A stretch of DNA of 64,000 nucleotides. Origin: Aliishimia sp963721175. Lineage in GTDB: Bacteria; Pseudomonadota; Alphaproteobacteria; Rhodobacterales; Rhodobacteraceae. Under the pieces are notes generated by a model that worked only from the letters and a program-made list of their open reading frames with translations, did not search any database and had not been told where the DNA came from. Positions within the stretch are counted from its first letter, which is position 1, and each line of letters begins with the position of its first letter. The stretch is from NCBI GenBank assembly GCA_963721175.1, contig CAVRIG010000019.1, forward strand, positions 23,979-87,978, written 5' to 3'. The position numbers and the translations under genes are program-made. Of this stretch, positions 26,127-35,124 are shown one piece after another.

Positions 26127-27080
26127 GATGATACGCTCAGACGGTGTAGCCTTCGCCGCCACGCGGCGCACGAAGTCGGCGCAGGCGGCGGGATCGACGA
26201 CCGGAGTCATGTGGCCGCGGTTGGGAAGTTCCTCGTAGATCAGCTGCGGCGCCGCATTGCAGAGCGTTTGGCCGTGGCGCGACGGGGCAAGGATGGCGTC
26301 GCTCGCTCCGAATTGCACGCCACCGGCAACGCCGAGTGTCCTGAACCGCGCCGCCAATCGCGCGATCGTGGCAGTGGCCATGACGAGGTCGGCCGAGGCT
26401 GCGACGAAGCTCTGTGGTCGGAACGCGAGGATGCCGCCAAACCTGATGGCGAAGTCCGCCGGAACCGGATCCGGAAAGAAGATCTGCTCCAGCATGCCGT
26501 GCGCCTTGATCTTGCTCACCGGCACGGCCAGCGTCGACGCGATCGCGCGGCGCAGGAAGGGAGAGTCTACTTCCATGCCGCGAAAGGCGGGAGGGACCTC
26601 GGGCTCGTAGTGCGTCAACGGGCAGAGAAGCGCGATGGCACCCACCTGCTCGGGAAAGTCCAATGCCAGCTGCAATGCCACCGCGCCGCCGAGCGAATGG
26701 CCGACGACCACGGGCCGTTCAATCCCTTCCTCACGCAGGAACTCGGCGATCATCGTCGCCTGCTCCGGCAGCGCCGCGAGAGCGTCGTTATCGCGGCGTG
26801 CGTAGCCATTGCCTGGCCGGTCGAGGGATATCACCCGGAAGTCGCGGGAAAGATGGTCGGCAAGACCCGCAAAGTTGTGCAAGTTGCCCGACAGACCATG
26901 GATCAGCACCACCGGCGGCCCTTCGCCCGCCTCTATCCAATGGATCGTACCGCCTTTTACTTCGGCAATACGCCCTCGCATCGGCAGGGCGCGCTCCGCC
27001 TTCGCACTGACGTAGCGTGAGTAGGCGGCCAGACCGGCGGCGAGGGCGGCCAAAGCTGCCACGAGAACAAGCAGCGACAT
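26115..27080 (-). CDS. Alpha/beta hydrolase
   Basis: A 321-residue hydrolase with an N-terminal membrane anchor (LLVLVAALAALAAGLAAY). Catalytic features: oxyanion loop VVLIHGLSGN, nucleophile Ser in VVGHSLGGAVAL, acid region GASDAILAPS and His in LPNRGHMTPVVDP. It lies 3 bases after the Baeyer-Villiger monooxygenase and probably opens the ester or lactone that enzyme makes. The last residues (SERIIASL) are encoded by the IS6 remnant read in another frame, so the native tail was exchanged; the catalytic His is retained. Confidence 0.85.
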   Translation of the reverse strand: MSLLVLVAALAALAAGLAAYSRYVSAKAERALPMRGRIAEVKGGTIHWIEAGEGPPVVLIHGLSGNLHNFAGLADHLSRDFRVISLDRPGNGYARRDNDALAALPEQATMIAEFLREEGIERPVVVGHSLGGAVALQLALDFPEQVGAIALLCPLTHYEPEVPPAFRGMEVDSPFLRRAIASTLAVPVSKIKAHGMLEQIFFPDPVPADFAIRFGGILAFRPQSFVAASADLVMATATIARLAARFRTLGVAGGVQFGASDAILAPSRHGQTLCNAAPQLIYEELPNRGHMTPVVDPAACADFVRRVAAKATPSERIIASL

Positions 27081-27083
27081 CGT

Positions 27084-28592
27084 TCAAACCTCCCGGAAGT
27101 CGCTCAGGCCGGCGGCACGGGTCCGCGCCTGGAACGTACGCACGTCACCCGGCCAAAGGGTCGTGTTGCGTCCGTTCTGGTCCTGATACCAGGAGGCGCA
27201 GCCGCCCGTCTGCCAAACAGTATCAGCGAGCTTGCCCTGGATCTCGTCTTGATAGTCGCGGAACAGCTCTGGGCGCGGCTCCACGGCGGACGTGCCGTTG
27301 GCGGCGGCCGATTTCAGCACCCGGACGGCGTGCTCCGCCTGCGCCTCTGCCATCAAGACCACCGAATTGTGCCCAAGCCCGGAATTCGGTCCAAGGATCA
27401 AAAAGAAGTTCGGAAAGCCCGGCAAGCTGGAGCCGAGATAGGCGCTCATGCCGTCACTTTTCGACCAGGCTTCGCCAAGCGTGATGCCGTCGCGTCCGCG
27501 GACCGGGATCGCCATGGGCGCTTCGGTCACCTGAAAGCCTGTCCCGAGGATCAACACGTCCACTTCTCGGAACACACCGTCGCGGGTCCGTATCCCGGTC
27601 CGTGTGATCTCGGCGATCGAGGCGGTCTCGATCTCCACGTTGCTCCGGGCCAGCGCTGGAAACCAGTTGTTGGAGAACAGGATGCGCTTGCAGCCGATGT
27701 GGTAGTTTGGCGTGATCCTGGCCCGCAGCGCCGGATCACTGATCGCCTTTCGCATGTGCCGCAAGCTGACGCGGCGCGCGATGCGGCTCATCCGACCTTC
27801 GCCGCGGAAGAGGTGATGGAGCTTTTCCTGCATGAACATGATGGAGCCGCGATAGAACCGGCGCGCACCAGGGACGTTGCGGAAGACCCACCGCCTGAAG
27901 GCCGTCGTCTCGCCGCCTGGCCGCGGCACCACCCAGGGTGCCGTCCTTTGAAACACGGTCACATGCGACATGATACCTGCTATCTCGGGAACGAACTGGA
28001 TGGCGCTGGCACCGGTGCCGATCACCGCGGCGCGCTTTCCGGTCAGATCGTACGCGTGATCCCATTTGGCGGAATGCATCACCTTGCCGCCGAAACTCTC
28101 CAAGCCCGGAATATCCGGCAGTTTCGGCACATGCAGCGGCCCCGGCGCGGCGATCAGGGCGCGGCTGGTGTAATGCTGTCCGGTCGCGGTGGTCACTTGC
28201 CAGCGGCCCGAGGTGCTGTCCCATTCGGCCGACGTGACTTCCTGTCCGAACCGGCAAATGTCATAGAGTCCCTCGTCGCGCGCGACCCGCTCGAGATAGG
28301 CGCGGATTTCTTCGCCCGGAGAATAGGTGCGGGTCCAGTCCGGATTCGGATGCGTCGCCAGGCTGTAGAGATGCGAGGGCACGTCGCAGGCGACGCCCGG
28401 ATAGGTGTTTTCGCGCCAGGTGCCACCGACATCCTGCGCCTTCTCCAGGATCAGCACGTTCTTGAAGCCGGCGCGCCGCGCCGCAATGGCCGACGACATT
28501 CCGCCGAAGCCAGCGCCGATCACAATGATGTCCATGTCGACCGCGCCGTCGAACCGTTCCAGTTTCATACTATCGGATGCAGTGTCCTTCAT
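27084..28592 (-). CDS. Flavin-containing monooxygenase, Baeyer-Villiger type
   Basis: NADPH- and FAD-dependent oxygenase that inserts oxygen next to a ketone. The first Rossmann motif is DIIVIGAGFGGMSSAIAARR, followed by VGGTWRENTYPGVACDVPSH. The BVMO fingerprint is FGGKVMHSAKWDHAYDL, and the second Rossmann motif is AAVIGTGASAIQFV. It is about 502 residues from the ATG at 28592, which has GGAGAG about 8 bases upstream; starts at 28601 or 28676 are possible. Lies between an SDR and a hydrolase in one operon. Confidence 0.9.
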   Translation of the reverse strand: MKDTASDSMKLERFDGAVDMDIIVIGAGFGGMSSAIAARRAGFKNVLILEKAQDVGGTWRENTYPGVACDVPSHLYSLATHPNPDWTRTYSPGEEIRAYLERVARDEGLYDICRFGQEVTSAEWDSTSGRWQVTTATGQHYTSRALIAAPGPLHVPKLPDIPGLESFGGKVMHSAKWDHAYDLTGKRAAVIGTGASAIQFVPEIAGIMSHVTVFQRTAPWVVPRPGGETTAFRRWVFRNVPGARRFYRGSIMFMQEKLHHLFRGEGRMSRIARRVSLRHMRKAISDPALRARITPNYHIGCKRILFSNNWFPALARSNVEIETASIAEITRTGIRTRDGVFREVDVLILGTGFQVTEAPMAIPVRGRDGITLGEAWSKSDGMSAYLGSSLPGFPNFFLILGPNSGLGHNSVVLMAEAQAEHAVRVLKSAAANGTSAVEPRPELFRDYQDEIQGKLADTVWQTGGCASWYQDQNGRNTTLWPGDVRTFQARTRAAGLSDFREV

Positions 28593-28672
28593 TTTCCCCA
28601 TCTCTCCGCTTGAGTGTGTAAAACATTCCGTGATTGTCGCGAGTGAACCCGGCGCGACAGGCATCGCGTGGC

Positions 28673-29509
28673 TCATGTCCGCGCCGCCGGTCGCTCGACG
28701 CCCTTCAGGAGGCGACCGACTGCGCGGAAGTAGCCGGCGGGCATCAGTCGCTGGACAACGCAGATCAGCTTTGCATCGGCTCCCACCAGAATGCGCGGCT
28801 TCCGAGCTTCGACGCCCCTCAGGATTATCGCTGCTGCCTTGTCCGCCGGCAGTTTCAGGTTCCGTTCGAACTCGCTCATCCGTTTGCGCATCGCCCCGTC
28901 ATCGCCCGACAAGACTGCGTTTCTCGCGATGTTGGTCTTTACACCTCCCGGGTGGACGACGCTGACCCCGACATTGCTGCCATCCAGTTCGTGCCGCAGT
29001 GACTCCGAAAAGCCCCGCAGAGCGAATTTTGACGCACAATAGGCGGTCTGCTCGGGCGGCGCGATCAGGCCGAAAATGCTCGACACATTGATGATGCGGG
29101 CTTCCTGTGCATCTTGCATCAGCGGCAGGAACAGCCGGACCAGCCGCACCGGACCGTGGAAGTTCACCTGCATCAACCAGTCGAATTTTTCCTCGGGGAT
29201 TTGCGGGAAGAACCCGCCCAACGCGACGCCGGCGTTGTTGAACAACAGAGTGACTCGTCCGTGCGTGGCAACGATGGCGTCGCGGAGCGGAGCGGCGGCA
29301 GCCGGATCCGCCACATCGACGACGTGCGTGCTGATGTCCAGCCCGTGCCCTTCGAGCTCCGTCGCAACGCGCTCGAGCGCCTCGGCATTGATATCGCAAA
29401 GTGCCAGGTTGCAGCCACGCCGCGCCAGTCCGCGGGCAAGTTCCAGCCCGATTCCGCCGGCAGCCCCGGTGACCACGGCGACCCCGCCTTCAAACCGAAA
29501 TCCTGCCAT
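28673..29509 (-). CDS. Short-chain dehydrogenase/reductase
   Basis: A classical SDR of 278 residues: cofactor motif VVTGAAGGIGLELARGLA, LLFNNAGVALGG, catalytic Ser in IINVSSIFGL and the active-site pair in YCASKFALRGFSESLR. An Asp after the second strand (LALCDINAEAL) favours NAD. It is the first gene of the operon behind the operator palindromes, and would supply the ketone for the monooxygenase by oxidising an alcohol. Substrate unknown. Confidence 0.88.
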   Translation of the reverse strand: MAGFRFEGGVAVVTGAAGGIGLELARGLARRGCNLALCDINAEALERVATELEGHGLDISTHVVDVADPAAAAPLRDAIVATHGRVTLLFNNAGVALGGFFPQIPEEKFDWLMQVNFHGPVRLVRLFLPLMQDAQEARIINVSSIFGLIAPPEQTAYCASKFALRGFSESLRHELDGSNVGVSVVHPGGVKTNIARNAVLSGDDGAMRKRMSEFERNLKLPADKAAAIILRGVEARKPRILVGADAKLICVVQRLMPAGYFRAVGRLLKGVERPAART

Positions 29510-29580
29510 GGCGTTTCTCCTCCTGATGACAGTTCGTGCCTTGAAGCCAAACAGCTTGGCTTCCGGCTATGAGAAGGTTA

Positions 29581-29596
29581 TCGTACATCTGTACGA
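29581..29596. promoter_or_regulatory. TetR-type operator, distal palindrome
   Basis: TCGTACATCTGTACGA is a perfect inverted repeat (7+2+7) in the 144-base divergent region between the SDR gene and the TetR gene. A second near-identical 16-mer is centred 30 bases further on. Autorepression and control of the SDR operon by the adjacent TetR protein is the natural reading; inference. Confidence 0.75.
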
Positions 29597-29610
29597 AAAA
29601 GTCAATATTG

Positions 29611-29626
29611 TCGTACACCCGTACGA
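29611..29626. promoter_or_regulatory. TetR-type operator, proximal palindrome
   Basis: TCGTACACCCGTACGA has perfect outer half-sites (TCGTAC / GTACGA) and differs from the distal site only in the centre. It ends 27 bases before the tetR start codon, so binding here would block the tetR promoter. Confidence 0.75.
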
Positions 29627-29653
29627 ATACATCCCGCGGCTGAGGAGGGCTAA

Positions 29654-30322
29654 ATGGCTGTAAGGAAAAAAGACAATGCTCGGGCGAAGCCGAATCTGCC
29701 TGCGTCGGAAGATCGGATTCTCCCGCAAACCGATCATCTTCCTGACACGGTCGTTGCCATGCTTGAGGCCGCGCTGCGAATCATCACGACGCAGGGGTAT
29801 GCGCACGTCACCATGCGCGCCGTCGCCGAGGAGGCGAGTGTCTCGCTCGGCACTGTGACCTACCACTTCCCCGACAAGCAGGTGCTCATCGCCGAGGCGC
29901 TGGAGGTATTCGTCGGCGGCGTGCTCACTGCTCTTTCGGAACTTGCTCAAAGGTCGGGTCTCAATCCCGTGGAAGAACTCGAAAGCCTGATCCGGCAGCA
30001 CATCGAGACGACACTGGCGCCGGCCCCGCGCGCCTTCGATTTCGAGCTGTGGGCTTTTTCGGAACACGATCCGCAGGCCCGCCGCCTGTTGGAGCAGCTG
30101 CAAAGGCGGCTGCTCGACACCTATTCAAAGATGATAGGGGCTGCCTGTCCCTCGCTGGACCACGCCGATGCCGAACGACGCGCGGCACTTGTGATTTCCC
30201 TGATCGAAGGCATGACCTTCCTCTATCCGCCGGATGGCGGTTGCTCTTCGATGCCCTATCTGAAGCATTTGAAAGAGGACATCTGCGTGCAGGCGAAAAG
30301 GCTCTGCCTTGGAGAACCTTGA
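29654..30322 (+). CDS. TetR-family transcriptional repressor
   Basis: A 222-residue regulator with a basic leader (MAVRKKDNARAKP) and a TetR DNA-binding domain (ALRIITTQGYAHVTMRAVAE, then SVSLGTVTYHFPDKQVLI). The C-terminal helical domain ends LKEDICVQAKRLCLGEP. It is divergent from the SDR/monooxygenase/hydrolase operon, and two 16-bp palindromes lie between them. It probably represses that operon until a hydrophobic ketone or alcohol binds. Confidence 0.9.
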   Translation: MAVRKKDNARAKPNLPASEDRILPQTDHLPDTVVAMLEAALRIITTQGYAHVTMRAVAEEASVSLGTVTYHFPDKQVLIAEALEVFVGGVLTALSELAQRSGLNPVEELESLIRQHIETTLAPAPRAFDFELWAFSEHDPQARRLLEQLQRRLLDTYSKMIGAACPSLDHADAERRAALVISLIEGMTFLYPPDGGCSSMPYLKHLKEDICVQAKRLCLGEP

Positions 30323-30445
30323 CCGTGACATCGGACGCTCTCCACCGACGTCAACGCGCCAGCGGACTCGTTCTGCCCTGGACTGCCATCGGAAAACTCA
30401 ACTGAAAATTCGCCTCGTCGCCGCAGGTCTGTCTGGAGCCCCAAC

Positions 30446-30973
30446 TCACTCCAAGTAGTCTTCGACGATCCCGTAATCTTCGTACAGCCGCATGAAAAAT
30501 GGCGGTTCGCGTAAGTCTTTTGAATAGTTGTTGGTGAACTCTTCGCCCGCCGCGATGCTGCGGGAGGACATCATGGCAAACCTGTCTTCAAGCAAGGCCT
30601 GGCGGACATCCTGGAGGTATCCCGGAGAGGATGAATCCAGTTGCATCCGCATAGGCAGATCGAAGCCGGTAGCGAGGTTGCCTTCTGTGGCGTGGTTTAT
30701 CAGTGCCCCGTCGTCCAGCACGCGGATGACACAATCCGGCAAGTCCCCAAAACCGAAGCAATGTGTAAACACGTAGCGAGCCTCATCGTCGGTCAAGGGT
30801 TCGATCAGGGAGCGGAACGCCAACTCGTCATAGACTTCAAACAGTCCCGGGATGAACTGCCAGACGATCTGTCCCGGAGCGACCGTTTCGAGCGAGAAGA
30901 CCCCGAGTCCCTTGCCTGGCGATTGACGGACCTCATACCTGACTCGGAAACCGCTGGTTTTCTGTCTTGCCAT
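30446..30973 (-). CDS. SET-domain protein
   Basis: A 175-residue stand-alone SET domain, the fold of protein-lysine methyltransferases. KGLGVFSLETVAPGQIVWQF is the SET N-terminal strand pair. ALINHATEGNLATGF carries the NH motif of the S-adenosylmethionine site, and AGEEFTNNYS is the final GEE-(L/F)-x-x-x-Y motif with the catalytic Tyr. No pre- or post-SET cysteines. Bacterial members of this size are common and mostly uncharacterised. It has no clear operon partner. Confidence 0.85.
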   Translation of the reverse strand: MARQKTSGFRVRYEVRQSPGKGLGVFSLETVAPGQIVWQFIPGLFEVYDELAFRSLIEPLTDDEARYVFTHCFGFGDLPDCVIRVLDDGALINHATEGNLATGFDLPMRMQLDSSSPGYLQDVRQALLEDRFAMMSSRSIAAGEEFTNNYSKDLREPPFFMRLYEDYGIVEDYLE

Positions 30974-31259
30974 TTCGTCCCGTGCGCCAGATCAACCGAA
31001 AGACTTCGCGCCAGACTGGCACAACTTGATGGAATCAACCAAACGGCAAAGTCGTCCGGCGCAGGTTGAGTTCGACCGCCTACTGATTTCGCGGCCGAAC
31101 CAAATGGTCGGCGCGGCGACGCCGACGGCAGCGTCACACCTCGAAGTGAATGTTCGAAGTCGACCGAAGTTACGGATCGACCAGACGCCAGAATCCGTGT
31201 TTTCGGCCATGTTCCTGTTTGAGAGCCCCAAGGAACTGCGTGCGGGAGAGCTGATCGCA

Positions 31260-31629
31260 CTAGTCTTCGATGGCGGCATCGCAGGACCCGCATTCGGCCA
31301 GATGACGCGCCGCATGGCGATAGCGCATGGACTTTACCCCGTTAAGCGTGTCGAGAACCATGGCGCGGCGCAACAACGTTGCGGCGAGCGGATGCGCAGC
31401 CGCGAGCGCGTCCGCCGCCGTCGTGAGGGTATGACAGGAATTCCCGTCCAGCTCTTCGGCCCGCGCCACCAAGACCCGTGCCACGCGTTCACGAGATGGC
31501 CAGTCGAGAAGGAATTATCGCCGCTCCCAGGTGCGGATAGGCCTCCACGTATTCCAGAGCGGCTTCTTCGGCTTCGGTGGCGTCGAATTCAGGCAGCAGT
31601 TTCAGATATTTCCGAAGGCAGGGCGCGCC
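31260..31629 (-). pseudogene. DUF6880-like protein fragment, frameshifted
   Basis: Minus-strand pieces read LGAPCLRKYLKLLPEFDATE then AEEAALEYVEAYPHLGAA, and, after a frame change, RVLVARAEELDGNSCHTL, HPLAATLLRRAMVLDTL and YRHAARHLAEC. This order matches the C-terminal half of a conserved bacterial domain I know as DUF6880; the name is from memory. The N-terminal part was not found upstream. A decayed gene. Confidence 0.6.
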
Positions 31630-32600
31630 GAGGGTCAGAGGGGCAGCGCCTGCCAAACCGGAAAGCCGAATTCAGCGCGGTTTCTGTCGAGGAACAGGAT
31701 TTCGATCTCCTGCGCGGCACAAGTTGACAGGCGCGGGCAAAGAGAGCCGCTGTATCCGCGCACCTCGACAAGGCAGGGACGGGGTGCTACGGCCCGCCGG
31801 GGTCGAGCGGTGGCGTCGCGGCAATCAGCTCGGCAAACCATACGGCGACGCCGACCGCGCGCGGAAACAGCGCGACCGACTGGCGGCCCTTCTCTGGCCC
31901 GACAGGCCGTCCGCTGCGGCGCGCAAGGCCCTCGGCGAGCGTCTATGTCTTTCTCGACCGTCTGGAGCCGGCCGGCCGAGCTGTCGCGGGATGTCATCGT
32001 GGACAACAAGGGCTGGACTGCCGCGACCCACGCACGCAAGGACGAACACGCCGCCTCGGGAGAGGACTTCTGGCGGCTGATGGCGGCGCTCGGCCCGGTC
32101 CGGGCGGGCGATAGGCTTCTGACGCCGCAGTCGACCTTTGATTGGTTCACCGGGGCCTACCCAATCCGCGACCTGGGCGACTCCGGTTGCTCTCCGACGC
32201 CCTCAGGTCCGCGATGGAGGCTGCGTGAGCGCCCGTCAGGGGCAGCGGGTGAGGAAGACGTTCGCAAGCAGATCTTTTCCCGATTGAGCGATGACATCCT
32301 CGATCGTGAAGGGACCGGAACTGGTGACGCGGGGGCAGCGTTGGGGTGAAGTCGACGACCGAAGGGTTCCCATCCGGGCGCTTGAGGATACGGCCCAAGG
32401 TCGGATCGTGCACGAAACGCAGAAACGTGGCCGCGCACATGAATTGGGTCTCGCCGCCTAGTCAGACACACGCGCGGACGCCCTCGAGCTTTGGAGCGAG
32501 AACACTGGCGCGTTGAAGGTGTGAAGGAGCCGCGGCACGGCTCATCTGTATTGGCTAGAACAACCTGACAGTCCCACCGAGAGCCCTCGCGATGCCCCGA
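31630..32600. other. Degenerate stretch without an intact gene
   Basis: No open frame here behaves like a full gene. A plus-strand piece at about 31970-32160 reads DVIVDNKGWTAATHARKDEH then SGEDFWRLMAALGPVRAGD and TPQSTFDWFTGAY. It looks protein-like but I cannot name it, and it has no start or matching continuation. The stretch is probably a mixture of several gene remnants. Confidence 0.5.
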
Positions 32601-33386
32601 TCAGGGCCTAAGCGCGCGGGAGACGAGATCACTGGCCGGCATGTCGGGATAGGCGCCCAGGCGCGCCGCCGGGCCATTCCAGGCAGAGAGCGTGCCGTCC
32701 TTCCAGGTCGAACGCGCATCGCCGATCCGCGCGGACATGGCTGCCACCGTCGCGGCGGCAACACCGCGCGCCTCCAGCGCGGGCAGACGAGAGGTCGCGC
32801 CGCCGCCCGCATCGTTGAAGAGCGCGAGTGCCGCATCGGCTTTCAGCGCATTCGCAGGATCGCCGCCGAAGATCGCCCCGTGCGAGCCTGTCACGACGAC
32901 CTGACCCGCATCTTCCGGCAGGACCAAACTGGCGGAATCGACGAGGATCAGGCGGCGGCCGCCCGGAACAGGCTCCAGTTCCTCCCGCGCTTCCCGGATA
33001 TCGGCGGCATCACCTTGAGCGGCCGGCGCTCGATCGAGCAGGGCGACGGCCTCGGCGCAGCTCATTCCCGGCGCGACGCCCAAGGTGCGCGCGGCGGTGT
33101 TGACGTGCGACAGAATACCCGCCTCCAGCATTTTCCGCGCATTGCCGATCGGCGCGGACCGGTGATCCACGGCCGCCGCTGCCATGTTCACATGGTCGAG
33201 CCACGCAAGCCCGCCAATCCCCGCTTCGTCCAGACCCACGCCCGCATCGTTGAAGACCGAGGCCCGGCAGCCCGCACGCAGGGCGAGTCTGGCAGCGAAG
33301 ACGCCGCCATGCGACCCGGTGACGACCACTCGCCCCTCCGCCCCGGCCAGCTTGGTGACGCTGTCCGCAAGCAATGCGTCAGGCAA
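32601..33386 (-). CDS. Protein of unknown function with two similar halves
   Basis: A 261-residue protein made of two related units of about 90 residues. Unit 1 has VVVTGSHGGVFAARLALRAG, ASVFNDAGVG and IGNARKMLEAGILSHVN. Unit 2 has VVVTGSHGAIFGGDPANALK, LALFNDAGGG and IGDARSTWKDGTLSAWN. The shared TGSHG and FNDAG motifs may form a ligand or metal site in each half. Its start overlaps the end of the ThDP enzyme gene by 8 bases, so it is the last gene of the E1/TRAP operon and should act in the same pathway. I do not recognise the family. Confidence 0.7.
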   Translation of the reverse strand: MPDALLADSVTKLAGAEGRVVVTGSHGGVFAARLALRAGCRASVFNDAGVGLDEAGIGGLAWLDHVNMAAAAVDHRSAPIGNARKMLEAGILSHVNTAARTLGVAPGMSCAEAVALLDRAPAAQGDAADIREAREELEPVPGGRRLILVDSASLVLPEDAGQVVVTGSHGAIFGGDPANALKADAALALFNDAGGGATSRLPALEARGVAAATVAAMSARIGDARSTWKDGTLSAWNGPAARLGAYPDMPASDLVSRALRP

Positions 33387-35110
33387 CGCGGTCGCCCTTG
33401 CGGACCTTGACCGCCCGGCTGTCCGCGGCGGGCAGCATCTGGCCCGGATCCCGCGTCACGATCACGTCGAGGACGGTCGGTCGGCCCTGCTCCGCGAGGC
33501 CGCGCCGAAGGGCATCGGCCAGAGCGTCCGGTGTTTCGACCCGGATCCCGAGGCAGCCCATCGCGCCCGCAACCTGCGCATAATCGGTTTCCGCCAGGTC
33601 GCTCGACTGGTAGTTGCCCTCGCCATACATCAGATGCTGCAGCGCCTTCACATAGCCCGAGGCCGCGTTGTTCACCACCAGGATCGTCGGCGCCAGCCCC
33701 ATGCGACGCGCGGTCTCGAGTTCTCCCAGCACCATGTTGAACCCGCCGTCACCGGTGATCGCCACCACCTGCCGCTCCGGCGCGGCGAGGCAGGCGCCGA
33801 TGGCTCCCGGAACCCCATAGCCGATCGAGGCGAAGCCGCGGTCCGGCACGAAGCCGCGCCCGGCGCGCTTGCTGTCATAAAGGAGCCCGCTCCAATGCGC
33901 GGCAAACCCGCCGTCGGCGATCAGGATCGCATCGTCGGCCAGAGCTGCGTTCAGCTCCCCGATCATGCGGCCCATGGAGACCGGCACCTCGTCGCTGGTG
34001 AGCCGCGCCTTCGCCGTCTCGCGCCAGGCGTCCATCCGGGTGACGATCCCTCTGCACCACTCCTGGCGCGCCGGGGGAACCGCGCGGCCCTCCAGCGCCG
34101 CCCGCAGATCGCGGATCCCCTCGCGCGCATCGCCCCAAAGCGGCAGTTCGGGCATGTAGGTGCGTCCGATCTCCTCCGCGACACAGTCGAGATGGATCAT
34201 CCGCTTGCCCGGCCCCGGCACGGTGTAGCGTTTCGTCGCGATCTCACCCAGCTTGCAGCCCACCACAAGCAGGCAGTCGCTCTCCTCGATCAAGTCGTTT
34301 GCGATGCGATCGTAGCGGCCGAAGAGGCCCGCCGACAGGGCGCTGGTGCAGGCGATGGCGCCCTTGCCGCTCATCGTGTGGGCGACGGGAATCCGTGCGG
34401 CATCGGCCAGTGCCTGAAGCTCCTCCGCCGCCTGCGAGATATGCACGCCGCCGCCCGCCAGGATCAGGGGCCGCTCCGCCGCCGCCAGCATCTCGGCAGC
34501 CTGGGCCAGAGCCTCCGCCTCGGGTCGGCAGCGCAGGGCCGGCGCGGCCTCGTAGCGGGGATCGCAGAGGAACTCCTCCTCCTCGAAACCGTGGGTGCCA
34601 TGGGCCACGTCCTCCGGCACGATCACGACCACCGGGCCAGGGCGTCCGGTCGTGGCCACGGTGAAGGCGCGACGCAGAAGTTCGGGGATGCGCGACACGC
34701 TCTCCACCCGGATAACCTCCTTGGCCGGCCGGGCGCAGGATCTCCGCCTGGTGCGTCTCCTGCGTCATGTTCTTCCAGGAATGATCGCGGTGCGTGTCGC
34801 CCACGATCGCGACGATGGGCGATCCTGCGTTCAGCGCCTCCACCAGCCCGGTGACCAGGTTCGTCGCGCCCGGCCCCAGCGTCGCGTCGACCACGCCGAC
34901 GCGGCCCGAGACCTTGGCATAGGCATCGGCCGCGAAGGTGCCGCAGCGTTCGTCGTTGATGAGGTGATGGTTCAGCCCCAGCCGCCGCGCCGCGTCGTAG
35001 AAGGGCAGGAGCTGGAACCCGCCCATGCCGAAGACCGGTCCCGACGTCGATGGGCCAGAAGAACCCGCACCATGGCCTCGCCGCCGGTCATCTCGTTCGA
35101 ATTCAGTCAT
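33379..35110 (-). pseudogene. Thiamine-diphosphate enzyme (acetolactate synthase-like), frameshifted
   Basis: All parts of a ~550-residue ThDP enzyme are present. Near the start are GPVFGMGGFQLLPFYDAARR, INDERCGTFAADAYAKVSGR with the catalytic Glu, and TLGPGATNLVTGLVEALNAG. The C-terminal ThDP site is ITGDGGFNMVLGELE followed by VVNNAASGYV. One indel near 34720 and two near 35050-35090 interrupt the frame (the alternative start MTGGEAMVRVLLAH is out of frame). It belongs to the TRAP/E1 operon. Sequencing error is a serious alternative to gene death. Confidence 0.78.
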
Positions 35111-35124
35111 GTCCATCCGTCCAT

